A DNA stretch of 64,000 bases, from contig NZ_RKHR01000006.1 of the NCBI RefSeq assembly GCF_003752585.1, positions 248,001 to 312,000 on the forward strand, in the 5' to 3' direction. This stretch comes from Sinobacterium caligoides. Lineage in GTDB: Bacteria; Pseudomonadota; Gammaproteobacteria; Pseudomonadales; Sinobacteriaceae. Below the pieces are notes generated by a model. That model saw only the letters and a program-made list of their open reading frames with translations. It did no database searches and was not told where the DNA came from. A program made the position numbers and the translations under genes. Shown one piece after another: positions 44,570 through 52,777 of this stretch (position 1 is the first letter of the stretch; every line of letters begins with the position of its first letter).

Positions 44570-45565
44570 TTAGCTATGGTTGTCTGGGCTCTCGTCGTAG
44601 AAGCGTTTAAACCACTTGCGATACTGTGCGATGGGGCCATCACCGTCGCAGAGGATGGGTTTCTCTTGGTAGATCTTGTGTCGCCAAATGGGGATATCTT
44701 CCTCGACACCGGAGGTGATTTGGTCACGCATGCCGTTGGCCATGATTTCCTGTTCCTCAGTTTGGCCTTTGCGGTGGGTAAAGGCAAAGGTCATGCTCAT
44801 ATTCTGGCCGTCGATGGGGGTGATTAGGCCGATCATCATGGTATAGAAGATACCGCTGAAGGTCTGCCAGGTTTGCCCCGGGCCGTTATTGGCGGTCTCC
44901 AGCACGCTGTCGATGAAGTCGACCTCACTCATGGTGCCATCTTCGTTCATTGCCGGGGTGCGCATATCGAAGCGAGCGGCCCGTTGTGGACCGTCATAGA
45001 CGACCTCACCTTCGGGCATTTCGGCGGAGTTATGCACATAGAGGAAGTGGGCGAGGTCGGCGGCATTCTCCGCGGTTTCCTGCACTGTGGTGGGGATCTC
45101 CCAGGTGAAACTTTGAAACTCGGTCCACTCGTCGTCGTGCTCCTCGAACTCAGGGTGTTTAACGACCGGGAATAGTGGCGCGATGCGCTCCGGGTGGTAC
45201 CAGACCCAGATGACGCGGTTGGCCTCGACGACGGGGTACTGAAAGAGACAGCCTTTCTTCTGCGCCCTTGGCGGAATGTTTTTGGCGTAAGGGATGTGGT
45301 CGGCTTTCCCCTCGCCATCAAACTGCCAGTGATGAAACGGGCAGCGGATATTGTTGCCGACGACTTCGCCACCGTGACCGACGTGGGCGCCTAAGTGTGG
45401 GCAGTGTGCTTCCGAGACGTGGGCGATGCCATCCTCGCCGCGATAGAGGACGATGTCTTGACCGAAATACTTTAATGGTCTGACCTCGCCGATGGCCAGC
45501 TCGGCACTGAAACCAATGCCGTACCAACCGTGGGGAATAGGGAATTGGTAGCGTTCTTCACTCAT
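44570..45565 (-). CDS. Rieske non-heme iron oxygenase, KshA-like
   Basis: 331-residue oxygenase component. The Rieske [2Fe-2S] ligands are in CPHLGAHVGHGG and CPFHHWQF. The mononuclear iron site is in NAADLAHFLYVH, with the bridging Asp and two His. Overall length and layout resemble 3-ketosteroid 9-alpha-hydroxylase oxygenase (KshA) and related enzymes. The ATG at 45565 is chosen because GGAGAGAG precedes it; an in-frame ATG lies four codons upstream. The electron-donating reductase is not in the window. Divergent from the SDR gene and its TetR neighbour. Substrate is inferred only. Confidence 0.85.
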   Translation of the reverse strand: MSEERYQFPIPHGWYGIGFSAELAIGEVRPLKYFGQDIVLYRGEDGIAHVSEAHCPHLGAHVGHGGEVVGNNIRCPFHHWQFDGEGKADHIPYAKNIPPRAQKKGCLFQYPVVEANRVIWVWYHPERIAPLFPVVKHPEFEEHDDEWTEFQSFTWEIPTTVQETAENAADLAHFLYVHNSAEMPEGEVVYDGPQRAARFDMRTPAMNEDGTMSEVDFIDSVLETANNGPGQTWQTFSGIFYTMMIGLITPIDGQNMSMTFAFTHRKGQTEEQEIMANGMRDQITSGVEEDIPIWRHKIYQEKPILCDGDGPIAQYRKWFKRFYDESPDNHS

Positions 45566-45891
45566 GTCTCTCTCCATAGGTGCGCAAATTTTTTTTATTG
45601 TTCGTTAGCAAGCGCCGGCTGTTATTTGATTTTTGGTCGCCATGACGCATCGCGTGGTTGCTGATAGCGTTTGACCCTAGCGAGTGTTGTTATCACTTGC
45701 CAAGTAGCGCGTTAGGATGCTAAAAAGGTAACAGCTGTGTAAATATAGTTATAAGTATATGTTCGAGTCAATAGCTTTGCAGTGGCAGTGAGTGCCGGCC
45801 TTTACTACAGGGTTGTTCAATCATAATAAGAATCGCCGAGGCGAGAACGGTGTTCATACCGGTCTTGGCAGAAAGAAAAAGGAAGCAAACG
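45566..45891. other. Divergent control region between Rieske oxygenase and SDR genes
   Basis: 326 bp, AT-rich in the middle. No perfect promoter was found; TTTACT-17 bp-TAATAA near 45801 is a weak candidate for the SDR gene. The TetR-type regulator encoded nearby may bind here, but no clear operator was identified. Confidence 0.4.
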
Positions 45892-46770
45892 ATGCAAGAC
45901 TTTAATAATAAGGTAGCGGTAATCACCGGTGGTGCCAGCGGAGTGGGGCGCTCAATCGCTTTTAAGTTGGGTGCTGAGGGCGCCAAGATCGTCATTGCCG
46001 ATGTTGACAAGAAGGCCTTAGAGCAGAGCGAGCAGGCGTTGACGGCGGCGGGCATTGAAGCCTTAGCTGTGGTCGCCGACGTAACCAAGCAGGAATCCCT
46101 CGAGGCCTTAGCTGAGGCCGCTATAGAGCGCTTTGGCGGCATGCATCTGGTCTTTGCCAACGCTGGTATTAGCTCGGGCGAGGGTGGCAATATGTGGGAA
46201 TACAATAAGAATGACTGGGAGTGGGGCTTTAACGTCAATGTCTGGGGGGTGGTCAACAGCATCAATGCCTTTATCCCACGACTTGTTGAGCAGGGCGAAG
46301 AGGCTCATTTCGTGGTGACTGGCTCGGGTAATGGCGGTCTTTTCTCGCTGCCGGACCAGCCGATCTACACCGCGACTAAGGCAGCGGTGATGATGATTAC
46401 GGAAAATCTTTATCATCAGTTATTGGGGCAGGAGTCACCGGTTAAGGTTAACGCGCTATTCCCTGGTCCTCATGTGGTGGACACCGGTCTTTTCGATTCC
46501 GATCGCGTGCGTCCGGAGGAGCTGCCGATCGACCCGAACAAGGTTGACTCGGGGATTCACAGCGTCGATGACATGAAGAATATGATGAGGGAGTACGGTA
46601 TGGAGCTGGAGACGACCCATCCAGACCATGTTGCTGATAACGCTTTGAAAGGGTTGCGTGAGGAGCAGTTCTGGATCATGGAGCTCAGTGAGAAATCAGC
46701 CAAGGCGGTACAGGATCGCGCTGAAATGATTCTCAAGGGCATCAACCCAACATTGCCTAACATTCTGTAA
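45892..46770 (+). CDS. Short-chain dehydrogenase/reductase
   Basis: 292-residue classical SDR. It has the cofactor motif TGGASGVGRS, ANAG in VFANAGIS, the catalytic Ser in VTGSGNGG and the YTATK motif. The Asp in VIADVDKKA after strand 2 favours NAD(H). The ATG at 45892 with AGGAAGC upstream is chosen; the frame extends to 45850 without a better start. Between the Rieske oxygenase (divergent) and the TetR regulator, it is probably a dehydrogenase step of the same catabolic route. Confidence 0.85.
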   Translation: MQDFNNKVAVITGGASGVGRSIAFKLGAEGAKIVIADVDKKALEQSEQALTAAGIEALAVVADVTKQESLEALAEAAIERFGGMHLVFANAGISSGEGGNMWEYNKNDWEWGFNVNVWGVVNSINAFIPRLVEQGEEAHFVVTGSGNGGLFSLPDQPIYTATKAAVMMITENLYHQLLGQESPVKVNALFPGPHVVDTGLFDSDRVRPEELPIDPNKVDSGIHSVDDMKNMMREYGMELETTHPDHVADNALKGLREEQFWIMELSEKSAKAVQDRAEMILKGINPTLPNIL

Positions 46771-46854
46771 TAATTGGGCTAAAACTGCTAGAGTGGCGTT
46801 GCTTCGGTCTTTGTCGGCCGTCAGCGCCCGATACATTTTAACAAGGTTGACCCG

Positions 46855-47484
46855 GTGCCCCCTGAACAAGTAACGACAGCACCTGAGCCGAGCCGGCGTG
46901 AGCGCCGTAAGCTCGAGGTACAGGCGAAGATAACCGATGCCGCCGCGACGCTGTTTGCCAGCCGTGGCTGTGAAGAGGTGACGGTAGAGGAGATCTGCGA
47001 GCATGCCGATGTAGCGCGGAAAACCTTCTATAACTACTTTCCCAGCAAGCAACAGTTGATCCAGCATCTCTGTCTGACGGTGCTGACCGATCGTCCGCGC
47101 GATACCATGCTACAGGCGATCGCGCAGTACCCATCGACGACACAGCGGCTGGATTATTTCTTCACCACGATGCGCGCCAACCTCACGGCCTACCGCGAGC
47201 TGGAGCGTACGCTGATCCTGCACTCGATGTTTCAGTTGGCGGAGAACTCGAGTAGTGGGGGCAGCCAGATTATGGCGCAGAACCAGGTGTTCCTCGATCT
47301 CTATCGACAGGGGCGGGAGCTCGGTGACGTCAGTGATCGGCACAGTGTTGAGTTTTTTGCCGAGGTGACGGTCGGTGCCATCAATGCGATGATGATTAAC
47401 TGGATTCATCGCGATAATTTCCCACTGTTGCAAAGAATGCAAGAATTGCAGCAGTTTGTCTGCGAGATGATCCAAGCAGAATGA
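46855..47484 (+). CDS. TetR-family transcriptional regulator
   Basis: 209-residue repressor-type protein. The N-terminal HTH (about 14-65) shows KITDAAATLFASRGCEEVTVEEICEHADVARKTFYNYF, the TetR pattern; the C-terminal ligand domain is variable. The GTG start at 46855 follows AAGG. It lies between the SDR and a nitroreductase and probably controls one or both; the ligand is unknown. Confidence 0.87.
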   Translation: MPPEQVTTAPEPSRRERRKLEVQAKITDAAATLFASRGCEEVTVEEICEHADVARKTFYNYFPSKQQLIQHLCLTVLTDRPRDTMLQAIAQYPSTTQRLDYFFTTMRANLTAYRELERTLILHSMFQLAENSSSGGSQIMAQNQVFLDLYRQGRELGDVSDRHSVEFFAEVTVGAINAMMINWIHRDNFPLLQRMQELQQFVCEMIQAE

Positions 47485-47525
47485 TTTAACTAGATAATAA
47501 ATAAAATAAATTAGAGCCGTTACAG

Positions 47526-48206
47526 ATGATGAATAATGACTTATCAACAGCTTTTACAGAACTCGTAACGCGTCGTCGCTCGGTGCGTGGCTTCCTGCCT
47601 ACGGCGGTGGAGCAGCCGTTGTTGGAGCGTGTCTTCGAGCTGGCCCAACGCTCTCCCTCTAATTGCAACACCCAGCCCTGGCAGGTTTATGTGGCCAGCG
47701 GTGAGGTTGTCGAAGCGCTGCGTCGGCAGCTGCCAGAGGCGATGATGAGCGGCCACATGGAGCTGGATTTTCCCTTCGACGGTGTTTATCAGGGGGAGTA
47801 TAAGTGCCGTCAGCACGATGCTGCGGCGCAGCTTTATCAAGCAATGGGTATCGAGCGGGGAGATAAAGCGGGGCGCGGTGAGGCGTTTATGCGTAACTTT
47901 CACTTTTTCGGCGCGCCCCATGTCGCCTTCCTGTTCCTGCATCAAGACTTTGCCATGCGGGAGGCTGCCGATCTCGGTATGTATGCACAGAACTTAATGC
48001 TGTCTCTGAGTGCCCATGGTCTGGCCTCTTGCCCGATGACGGCGTTGAGCTTCCATAGTGGCATTGTCAGGGCGGCCCTCGATGTGCCTGACGACTATAA
48101 GTTGTTGTTTGGTATCGCGCTGGGGTACGAGGATGAGCAGTGTGCGGCTAATCGCTGTCGTGTCGGTCGTGCGCCGCTGTCCGAGGCGGTACACTTTCGT
48201 CGCTAG
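47526..48206 (+). CDS. Nitroreductase-family FMN protein
   Basis: 226-residue NAD(P)H-dependent flavoprotein. The FMN-binding region is RRRSVRGFLPTAVEQPLLERVFELAQRSPSNCNTQPWQVYV, and the C-terminal GIALGYEDE segment also matches the family. The physiological electron acceptor is unknown; family members reduce nitroaromatics, quinones or enones. The last 59 bp overlap the 3' end of the MATE gene on the other strand. Two ATG codons in a row start the frame. Confidence 0.85.
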   Translation: MMNNDLSTAFTELVTRRRSVRGFLPTAVEQPLLERVFELAQRSPSNCNTQPWQVYVASGEVVEALRRQLPEAMMSGHMELDFPFDGVYQGEYKCRQHDAAAQLYQAMGIERGDKAGRGEAFMRNFHFFGAPHVAFLFLHQDFAMREAADLGMYAQNLMLSLSAHGLASCPMTALSFHSGIVRAALDVPDDYKLLFGIALGYEDEQCAANRCRVGRAPLSEAVHFRR

Positions 48207-49551
48207 TACTTATTGCACGACGTTGCCTGAGGTCGTCGAGCATTATCCACAGTACTGGGATGGCGATGAGGATGTTGGAGATCGGCATCGCTAGCCAGAT
48301 GCCGTTGACACCCCAGAGCCAAGGCAGAATGATCAGCATCGGGATCTGAATAGCAATATTGCCGCTGTTTACCAGTAGAGCCACATAGGTCCGGTGTACC
48401 GCCTGAAAATAGATGCCGCTGACAAAGATAATACCATCGAGGAAAATGGCAAAGAGGTGCAGTCGCAGCCCGTTCACCGTCATCTGCAGCAGTTGCTCAT
48501 CGTCGCTGTTGAAGATGCGGGCGATGGCATCGGTATCGATGTAGATGATCGCTGAGATGACGCCACCGATGGCGGTGACCCAGCACAGTGCCATGATGAC
48601 TGTGGCGCGTACGCGCCGCTGCTGACCGCTACCGACGTGGTAGCTGAGAATCGGCTGAATGCCAGTGGCGATGCCCTCGGCAAAGTAGCCGTAGAAGGCA
48701 AAAATGTAGGAGGCGATGGAAAAGGCAGCAACCGCGACGACGCCACCGTGCTGTAAGAATAGCCAGTTATGCGCCACCATGAAAAAGATGAAATAGCCGA
48801 ACATCACCAGGCTGGGCAGGCCGCGGTGTAAGATCTGTTGGCAGCTCCGTCGTTGCGGGCGCAGATCACGGCGCCGAAACGGTATTGGCCAGTCATCGCG
48901 CTGCAGATAATAGAGGCTCAGTAAACAGACTACGGCTTGGGCGAAGACGGTGGCTAGGGCTGCACCGGTCATGCCCATCTCTCTGATGATAATCAGCCAG
49001 TAGCCGACGATCAGGTTGAGCAGGGCGCCGATGCACAGTATCCAAGTGGTTAGACTGGGCTGGTCGCCATTACGCAACAGTAGGGGCAGTGCCGCCGCCG
49101 ACAGTACCACGGGTGCGAACAGGGCGAAGATACGCAGGTAGTCTTCGGCGTAACCGGCCGTAGCACCGCTGGCCCCCATCAATGCGACGAGGGGTGGGCT
49201 GAGCAGGTAGGTGAGGGGGCCGAGCAGTAGCGAGGTGAGCAATAGCAGTGACAGAGTGTTGCCGATGATGTGACCGGCCTTGCCGTCATCTCCACGGCCG
49301 CGATAGAGGCCGATATAGCTGCCAGCCCCCATGCCGATCATCATGCCGACGCCGATCATGACGGCGAAGATAGGCCAGGCAATGCCGGCTGCGGCCAGCC
49401 CTTCGGCGCCGACCGCCTGACCGATGAAGATGCCGTCGATCACCGAGTAGATGCCGTTGACGATCATCGCCGTGACGGCGGGGCTGACATAGGTGGCGAA
49501 CAGCTTGCCATCGGAGGCGGTGTGCATGATCGACTCGGAGCGAGTGGCCAC
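48148..49551 (-). CDS. MATE-family efflux transporter
   Basis: 467-residue integral membrane protein with about 12 hydrophobic helices in two MatE halves. Seen: YSVIDGIFIGQAVGAEGLAAAGIAWP in helix 1-2 and EGIATGIQPILSYHVGSGQQRR in the second half. The family exports cationic drugs or metabolites using Na+ or H+ gradients. The GTG start is 17 bp after the KAS III gene stop, so the two are probably co-transcribed. The C-terminal hydrophilic tail (about 30 residues) is encoded antisense to the nitroreductase end. Confidence 0.88.
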   Translation of the reverse strand: MATRSESIMHTASDGKLFATYVSPAVTAMIVNGIYSVIDGIFIGQAVGAEGLAAAGIAWPIFAVMIGVGMMIGMGAGSYIGLYRGRGDDGKAGHIIGNTLSLLLLTSLLLGPLTYLLSPPLVALMGASGATAGYAEDYLRIFALFAPVVLSAAALPLLLRNGDQPSLTTWILCIGALLNLIVGYWLIIIREMGMTGAALATVFAQAVVCLLSLYYLQRDDWPIPFRRRDLRPQRRSCQQILHRGLPSLVMFGYFIFFMVAHNWLFLQHGGVVAVAAFSIASYIFAFYGYFAEGIATGIQPILSYHVGSGQQRRVRATVIMALCWVTAIGGVISAIIYIDTDAIARIFNSDDEQLLQMTVNGLRLHLFAIFLDGIIFVSGIYFQAVHRTYVALLVNSGNIAIQIPMLIILPWLWGVNGIWLAMPISNILIAIPVLWIMLDDLRQRRAISTSDESVPPRTAAHDRHDSD

Positions 49552-49568
49552 CGGTACGCTAGTGGTTG

Positions 49569-50681
49569 TTAAAGTTTGGGCGAGCGCGCAAAGTTGACGG
49601 TGCCTTCGGCAGTCGCTTGCAGGCAGCCTTCAACGGCGCTACTGACCAACTCGCTGGCGCTCTTATCACAGGGCGGCAGTTCGTCGTCGATGGTGCGAAT
49701 TGGCGTGACCCTGTCGCCCCACTTGATGACCACCCCGGCGTAGGTGAGGCCGGCGCCGAAGGCAGCGGAGAGGATGTTGCTGCCGGCTTGAATGCGACCC
49801 TCTTCGACGGCTTCACAGAGGGCGATGGCGACGCTGGCGGCGGAGGTGTTGCCGTACTTGTGAATGTTGACCATCACCTTCTCCATCCCGACGCCCATTT
49901 TCTTGGCCAGGGTCTGGATGATACGCAGGTTGGCTTGGTGGGGGATGATGACATCGATGTCGCTACCACTCATACCGGCATCGCTGAGTGCGGTCTGGCA
50001 GGCGCTGTTCATACCGTTGATGGCACGTTTGAAGATCTCAGGGCCTTCGAAGGCGATGTTGTAGCAGGCGCTGGTGTGGAAGCGGTCGACATAGGTGCCG
50101 GGCCCCTGTACCTCGAGGATATCGCGTCGTTCAGGGTCACAGCCGAGTTTCGCTGCGAGTAGGCCGCAGGCATCGTCGCTGGCTTCGAGAATGACGGCCC
50201 CTGCTCCGTCACCGAACAGTACCGCACTGGCACGATCGGCCCAGTTGATGTAGTAGTTGAGACGATCGGCGCCGATGACCAGGACGCGGCGATTGACGCC
50301 GCTCTTGATCATCGCGGTGCCCATCTGTAGGCCGTAGAGGAAGCCACTACAGGCCGCGTTCTGGTCGAAGGCTGCGGCGTTGCAGGCGCCGATATTGCGC
50401 TGCACGGCGGAGGCGGTGTTGGGTATGAGGCTGTCGCCGCTGGCGGTGGCCAAAATAATGAGATCGAGGTCGCTGCCCTCAAGACCCGCCGCTGCGAGGG
50501 CGCGTTTAGCCGCCAGTGTTGCCAGCTCAGAGAGTTCGACGTGGGTGATGCGGCGTTCCTGGATGCCAGTACGCGAGAGGATCCACTCGTCACTGGTGTC
50601 AACAAACTTGGAGAGGTCGTCATTGGTGAGAACGGCGGGTGGTACACATTTGCCCCAACCGGTAATTTTGGCGTAAGTCAT
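49569..50681 (-). CDS. 3-oxoacyl-ACP synthase III family protein (FabH-like)
   Basis: 370-residue thiolase-fold condensing enzyme. The catalytic triad is complete: Cys111 in NAACSGFLYG, His248 in IIPHQANLR and Asn278 in HKYGNTS. FabH normally ends about 10 residues after the GAGLTYAG strand; here roughly 45 further residues follow (PIRTIDDELPPCDK and onwards). The ATG at 50681 is preferred to an upstream in-frame extension that lacks family similarity. No fatty-acid operon is adjacent. It could be a housekeeping initiator or a specialised condensing enzyme; its pairing with a MATE exporter hints at a small product, which is speculation. Confidence 0.85.
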   Translation of the reverse strand: MTYAKITGWGKCVPPAVLTNDDLSKFVDTSDEWILSRTGIQERRITHVELSELATLAAKRALAAAGLEGSDLDLIILATASGDSLIPNTASAVQRNIGACNAAAFDQNAACSGFLYGLQMGTAMIKSGVNRRVLVIGADRLNYYINWADRASAVLFGDGAGAVILEASDDACGLLAAKLGCDPERRDILEVQGPGTYVDRFHTSACYNIAFEGPEIFKRAINGMNSACQTALSDAGMSGSDIDVIIPHQANLRIIQTLAKKMGVGMEKVMVNIHKYGNTSAASVAIALCEAVEEGRIQAGSNILSAAFGAGLTYAGVVIKWGDRVTPIRTIDDELPPCDKSASELVSSAVEGCLQATAEGTVNFARSPKL

Positions 50682-50819
50682 GAATAAACCCGAATAAATT
50701 AGGTGGACGAGAGAGCGATCTGGCGCGCATGTTAACACAGATTAGCGTTGTTTTGCTGAACTATACTCAATCGTGAGTATAGGAGAACTGCGCTATCAGT
50801 GTGCTTGCGGAGTGAGGAA

Positions 50820-51617
50820 ATGATGCTGGGGTGGAGGTACGGAGAAGGTGGTGCGCAGCCGTATGAGTGTATCTTGCTGGTCGAAGACACCTTGAGTAAC
50901 CGACAACTGACCCAGATGATACTGCAGCAGGCGGGCTTTCTGGTCGAGCTGGCGAGCAGTGGTGAGGAGGCGGTGGTGGCGGCCTACAACAAGCGCTATG
51001 AGTTGATCCTGATGGATTGTGTGATGCCCGGTATGGATGGCTATCAAGCGACAGAGAGGATACGCCGCGAGGGTGGTTGCAGTAGTCGGGTGCCGATTAT
51101 AGCGCTGACTGCGAATACGGTGGCAGGCGTCGAGGAGGTCTGCAGGGAGGCGGGGATGAATGGGGTACTGAGTAAGCCACTTGAGTTGACGAGATTGCGC
51201 GATCTGTTGCCGGGTGTTTTTCGCTCTGGCGAGGCCTCGGTTAGTGCTGATATGACGACGTATGTGCAGCGGCCTCATTGCCATGCGGTGCTTGCTAGTG
51301 GGCAACGAATCGGTGGTCTATACGATCGATTGGGAGTGGCGCGCTTTGAGCTGTTGCGGCGGACCACGCTCGCTAGCCTCGAGCTGCTAATTCAGGAGTT
51401 GCTACTGGCACATCGGTGCGATGATCGGGCGCTGTTGCAGCGTCTGCTGCACTCACTGAAGTCATCGGTAGCGAACTATGGCGCCGATGAGCTGGTGACG
51501 TTGGCGCAACAACTGGAGTATTGCTGCCTTGATCAGGCGCTATCGGCACGGCAATTACAACAGTTGCAGCACTTGCTGCAGCAGTTCACCGCAGCGCTAG
51601 CCGACTATCGGCGTTGA
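50820..51617 (+). CDS. Orphan receiver-Hpt phosphorelay protein
   Basis: 265 residues. The receiver domain (about 16-130) has the phospho-acceptor Asp66 in LILMDCVMPGMDG and Lys119 in VLSKPLEL. A linker leads to a C-terminal Hpt domain (about 165-265) with His211 in LLHSLKSSVANYG, the expected phosphotransfer motif with Ser in place of the common Gly. No kinase core or output domain is present, so it should be an intermediate in a multi-step relay. The start at 50820 or 50823 follows GGAGTGAGG; an upstream GTG at 50799 is less likely. It is convergent with the HexR-like gene (3-bp gap), and no hybrid kinase is visible nearby. Confidence 0.85.
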   Translation: MMLGWRYGEGGAQPYECILLVEDTLSNRQLTQMILQQAGFLVELASSGEEAVVAAYNKRYELILMDCVMPGMDGYQATERIRREGGCSSRVPIIALTANTVAGVEEVCREAGMNGVLSKPLELTRLRDLLPGVFRSGEASVSADMTTYVQRPHCHAVLASGQRIGGLYDRLGVARFELLRRTTLASLELLIQELLLAHRCDDRALLQRLLHSLKSSVANYGADELVTLAQQLEYCCLDQALSARQLQQLQHLLQQFTAALADYRR

Positions 51618-51620
51618 GGG

Positions 51621-52484
51621 CTAGCGATAGAGTTTGTTCTTGATCCGCAGTGGTTGCAGGCCACGCTTTATTTTCCTCAGGTGTTCTGTCAGCTCATCGC
51701 CGCGTGAGTTGGCGACGCCGACGGCGAGAATGTCGATGATAGAGAGGTGGGCGATGCGTGAGGAAATGGGGGTGAATATCTCAGTATCCTCATCGACATC
51801 GATGAAGATGGGAATATCGGCCTTGCTTGAGACCGGGGTACCACTGGGTGAGAGCGAGATCACCAGGGCACCAGCATCCTGCGCCAAACTCATGGAGTCG
51901 AGTAGGGTTTGCGTGCGGCCGGTCTGTGAAATCGCCACGACGATGTCGCCTTTATTTAGGCTGAGTGCAGCCATGGTCTGAATGTGGGCGTCGGAGTAGG
52001 CGGCAGAGATCATTTGTAGGCGGAAGAATTTATGCTGTGCATCCATCGCGACGGAAGAGGAGCCGCCAAAACCATAGAAATCAACACGATTAGCACCGCT
52101 CAGGGCAATCACCGCCTGCTCGAGTGCCTCGGGATCTAGGGCGTCGCGCACGCGGGTGAGTGTCTCTATGGTGGCGTCAATGACCTTGGTGGAGTAGTTC
52201 ATCACCGAGTCGTATTCGTCAATCGTATATTCGACAAAGCTAGGAGCGGCGGCAAGCTGTTGGGCGAGTGTCAGCTTGAAACTCTGAAAACCATCACAGC
52301 CGATGGCGCGACAGAAGCGTACCACGGTAGGTTCGCTGACATGGGCCTCTTGTGCCAGGTCGACGATGCGCATGTGAATAATGTCGTGCGGTTGTGACAA
52401 GACATACTCGGCGACTTTGCGTTCTGAGCGTCGCATATTGCTCATATTGCTGTCGATCATATGCAAAAGGTTGGTTGTTTTCAC
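51621..52484 (-). CDS. hexR: RpiR-family regulator, HexR-like
   Basis: 287-residue regulator with an N-terminal RpiR HTH (RRSERKVAEYVLSQP to VSEPTVVRFCRAIGCDGFQSFKL) and a C-terminal SIS domain (VDFYGFGGSSSVAMDAQHKFFRL and AISQTGRTQTLLDSM) that in HexR senses 2-keto-3-deoxy-6-phosphogluconate. HexR controls zwf/edd/eda/gap-type sugar genes in Gammaproteobacteria; none is in this window. The GTG at 52484 is preferred because it matches homologous N-termini; the ATG at 52511 has no ribosome site. Other RpiR paralogues remain possible. Confidence 0.75.
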   Translation of the reverse strand: MKTTNLLHMIDSNMSNMRRSERKVAEYVLSQPHDIIHMRIVDLAQEAHVSEPTVVRFCRAIGCDGFQSFKLTLAQQLAAAPSFVEYTIDEYDSVMNYSTKVIDATIETLTRVRDALDPEALEQAVIALSGANRVDFYGFGGSSSVAMDAQHKFFRLQMISAAYSDAHIQTMAALSLNKGDIVVAISQTGRTQTLLDSMSLAQDAGALVISLSPSGTPVSSKADIPIFIDVDEDTEIFTPISSRIAHLSIIDILAVGVANSRGDELTEHLRKIKRGLQPLRIKNKLYR

Positions 52485-52777
52485 AGGGTTACCGTTACTT
52501 GTTGATCGCATTGGAGGGACGGAATTGCATTTTAGCAGTATATACCTTTGCTTGTGGCGTAAGCACTTTTTCCATCAATCTTGTCGTAAATGTACAAAAA
52601 ACAACCGTTACGAGGTAGTTTATTTTAATAAAGTGTATGCTTGCGTATTTTTCTTCTTCGCTATCTTGTTGTTAATTAAACTAATAATAGTTATTACTGG
52701 ATATGAGTTTAGATTGAGAGGAGTGGTTATCTAGATGCGTTAGCAGAATAATTGTACGATTTTCGTTCAGCACTCCC

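Noticed and set aside
48243-48251. Exact TTATCCACA in the MATE gene (and one at 32386-32394 in the kinase gene)
   Set aside because: Isolated single DnaA boxes inside unrelated genes far from the origin. About 0.5 copies of this 9-mer are expected by chance on both strands of 64 kb, so a few isolated copies carry little weight.
52381-52734. Plus-strand frame antisense to the start of hexR
   Set aside because: Overlaps hexR on the other strand and has a low-complexity Phe/Ile-rich end typical of AT-rich spacer.
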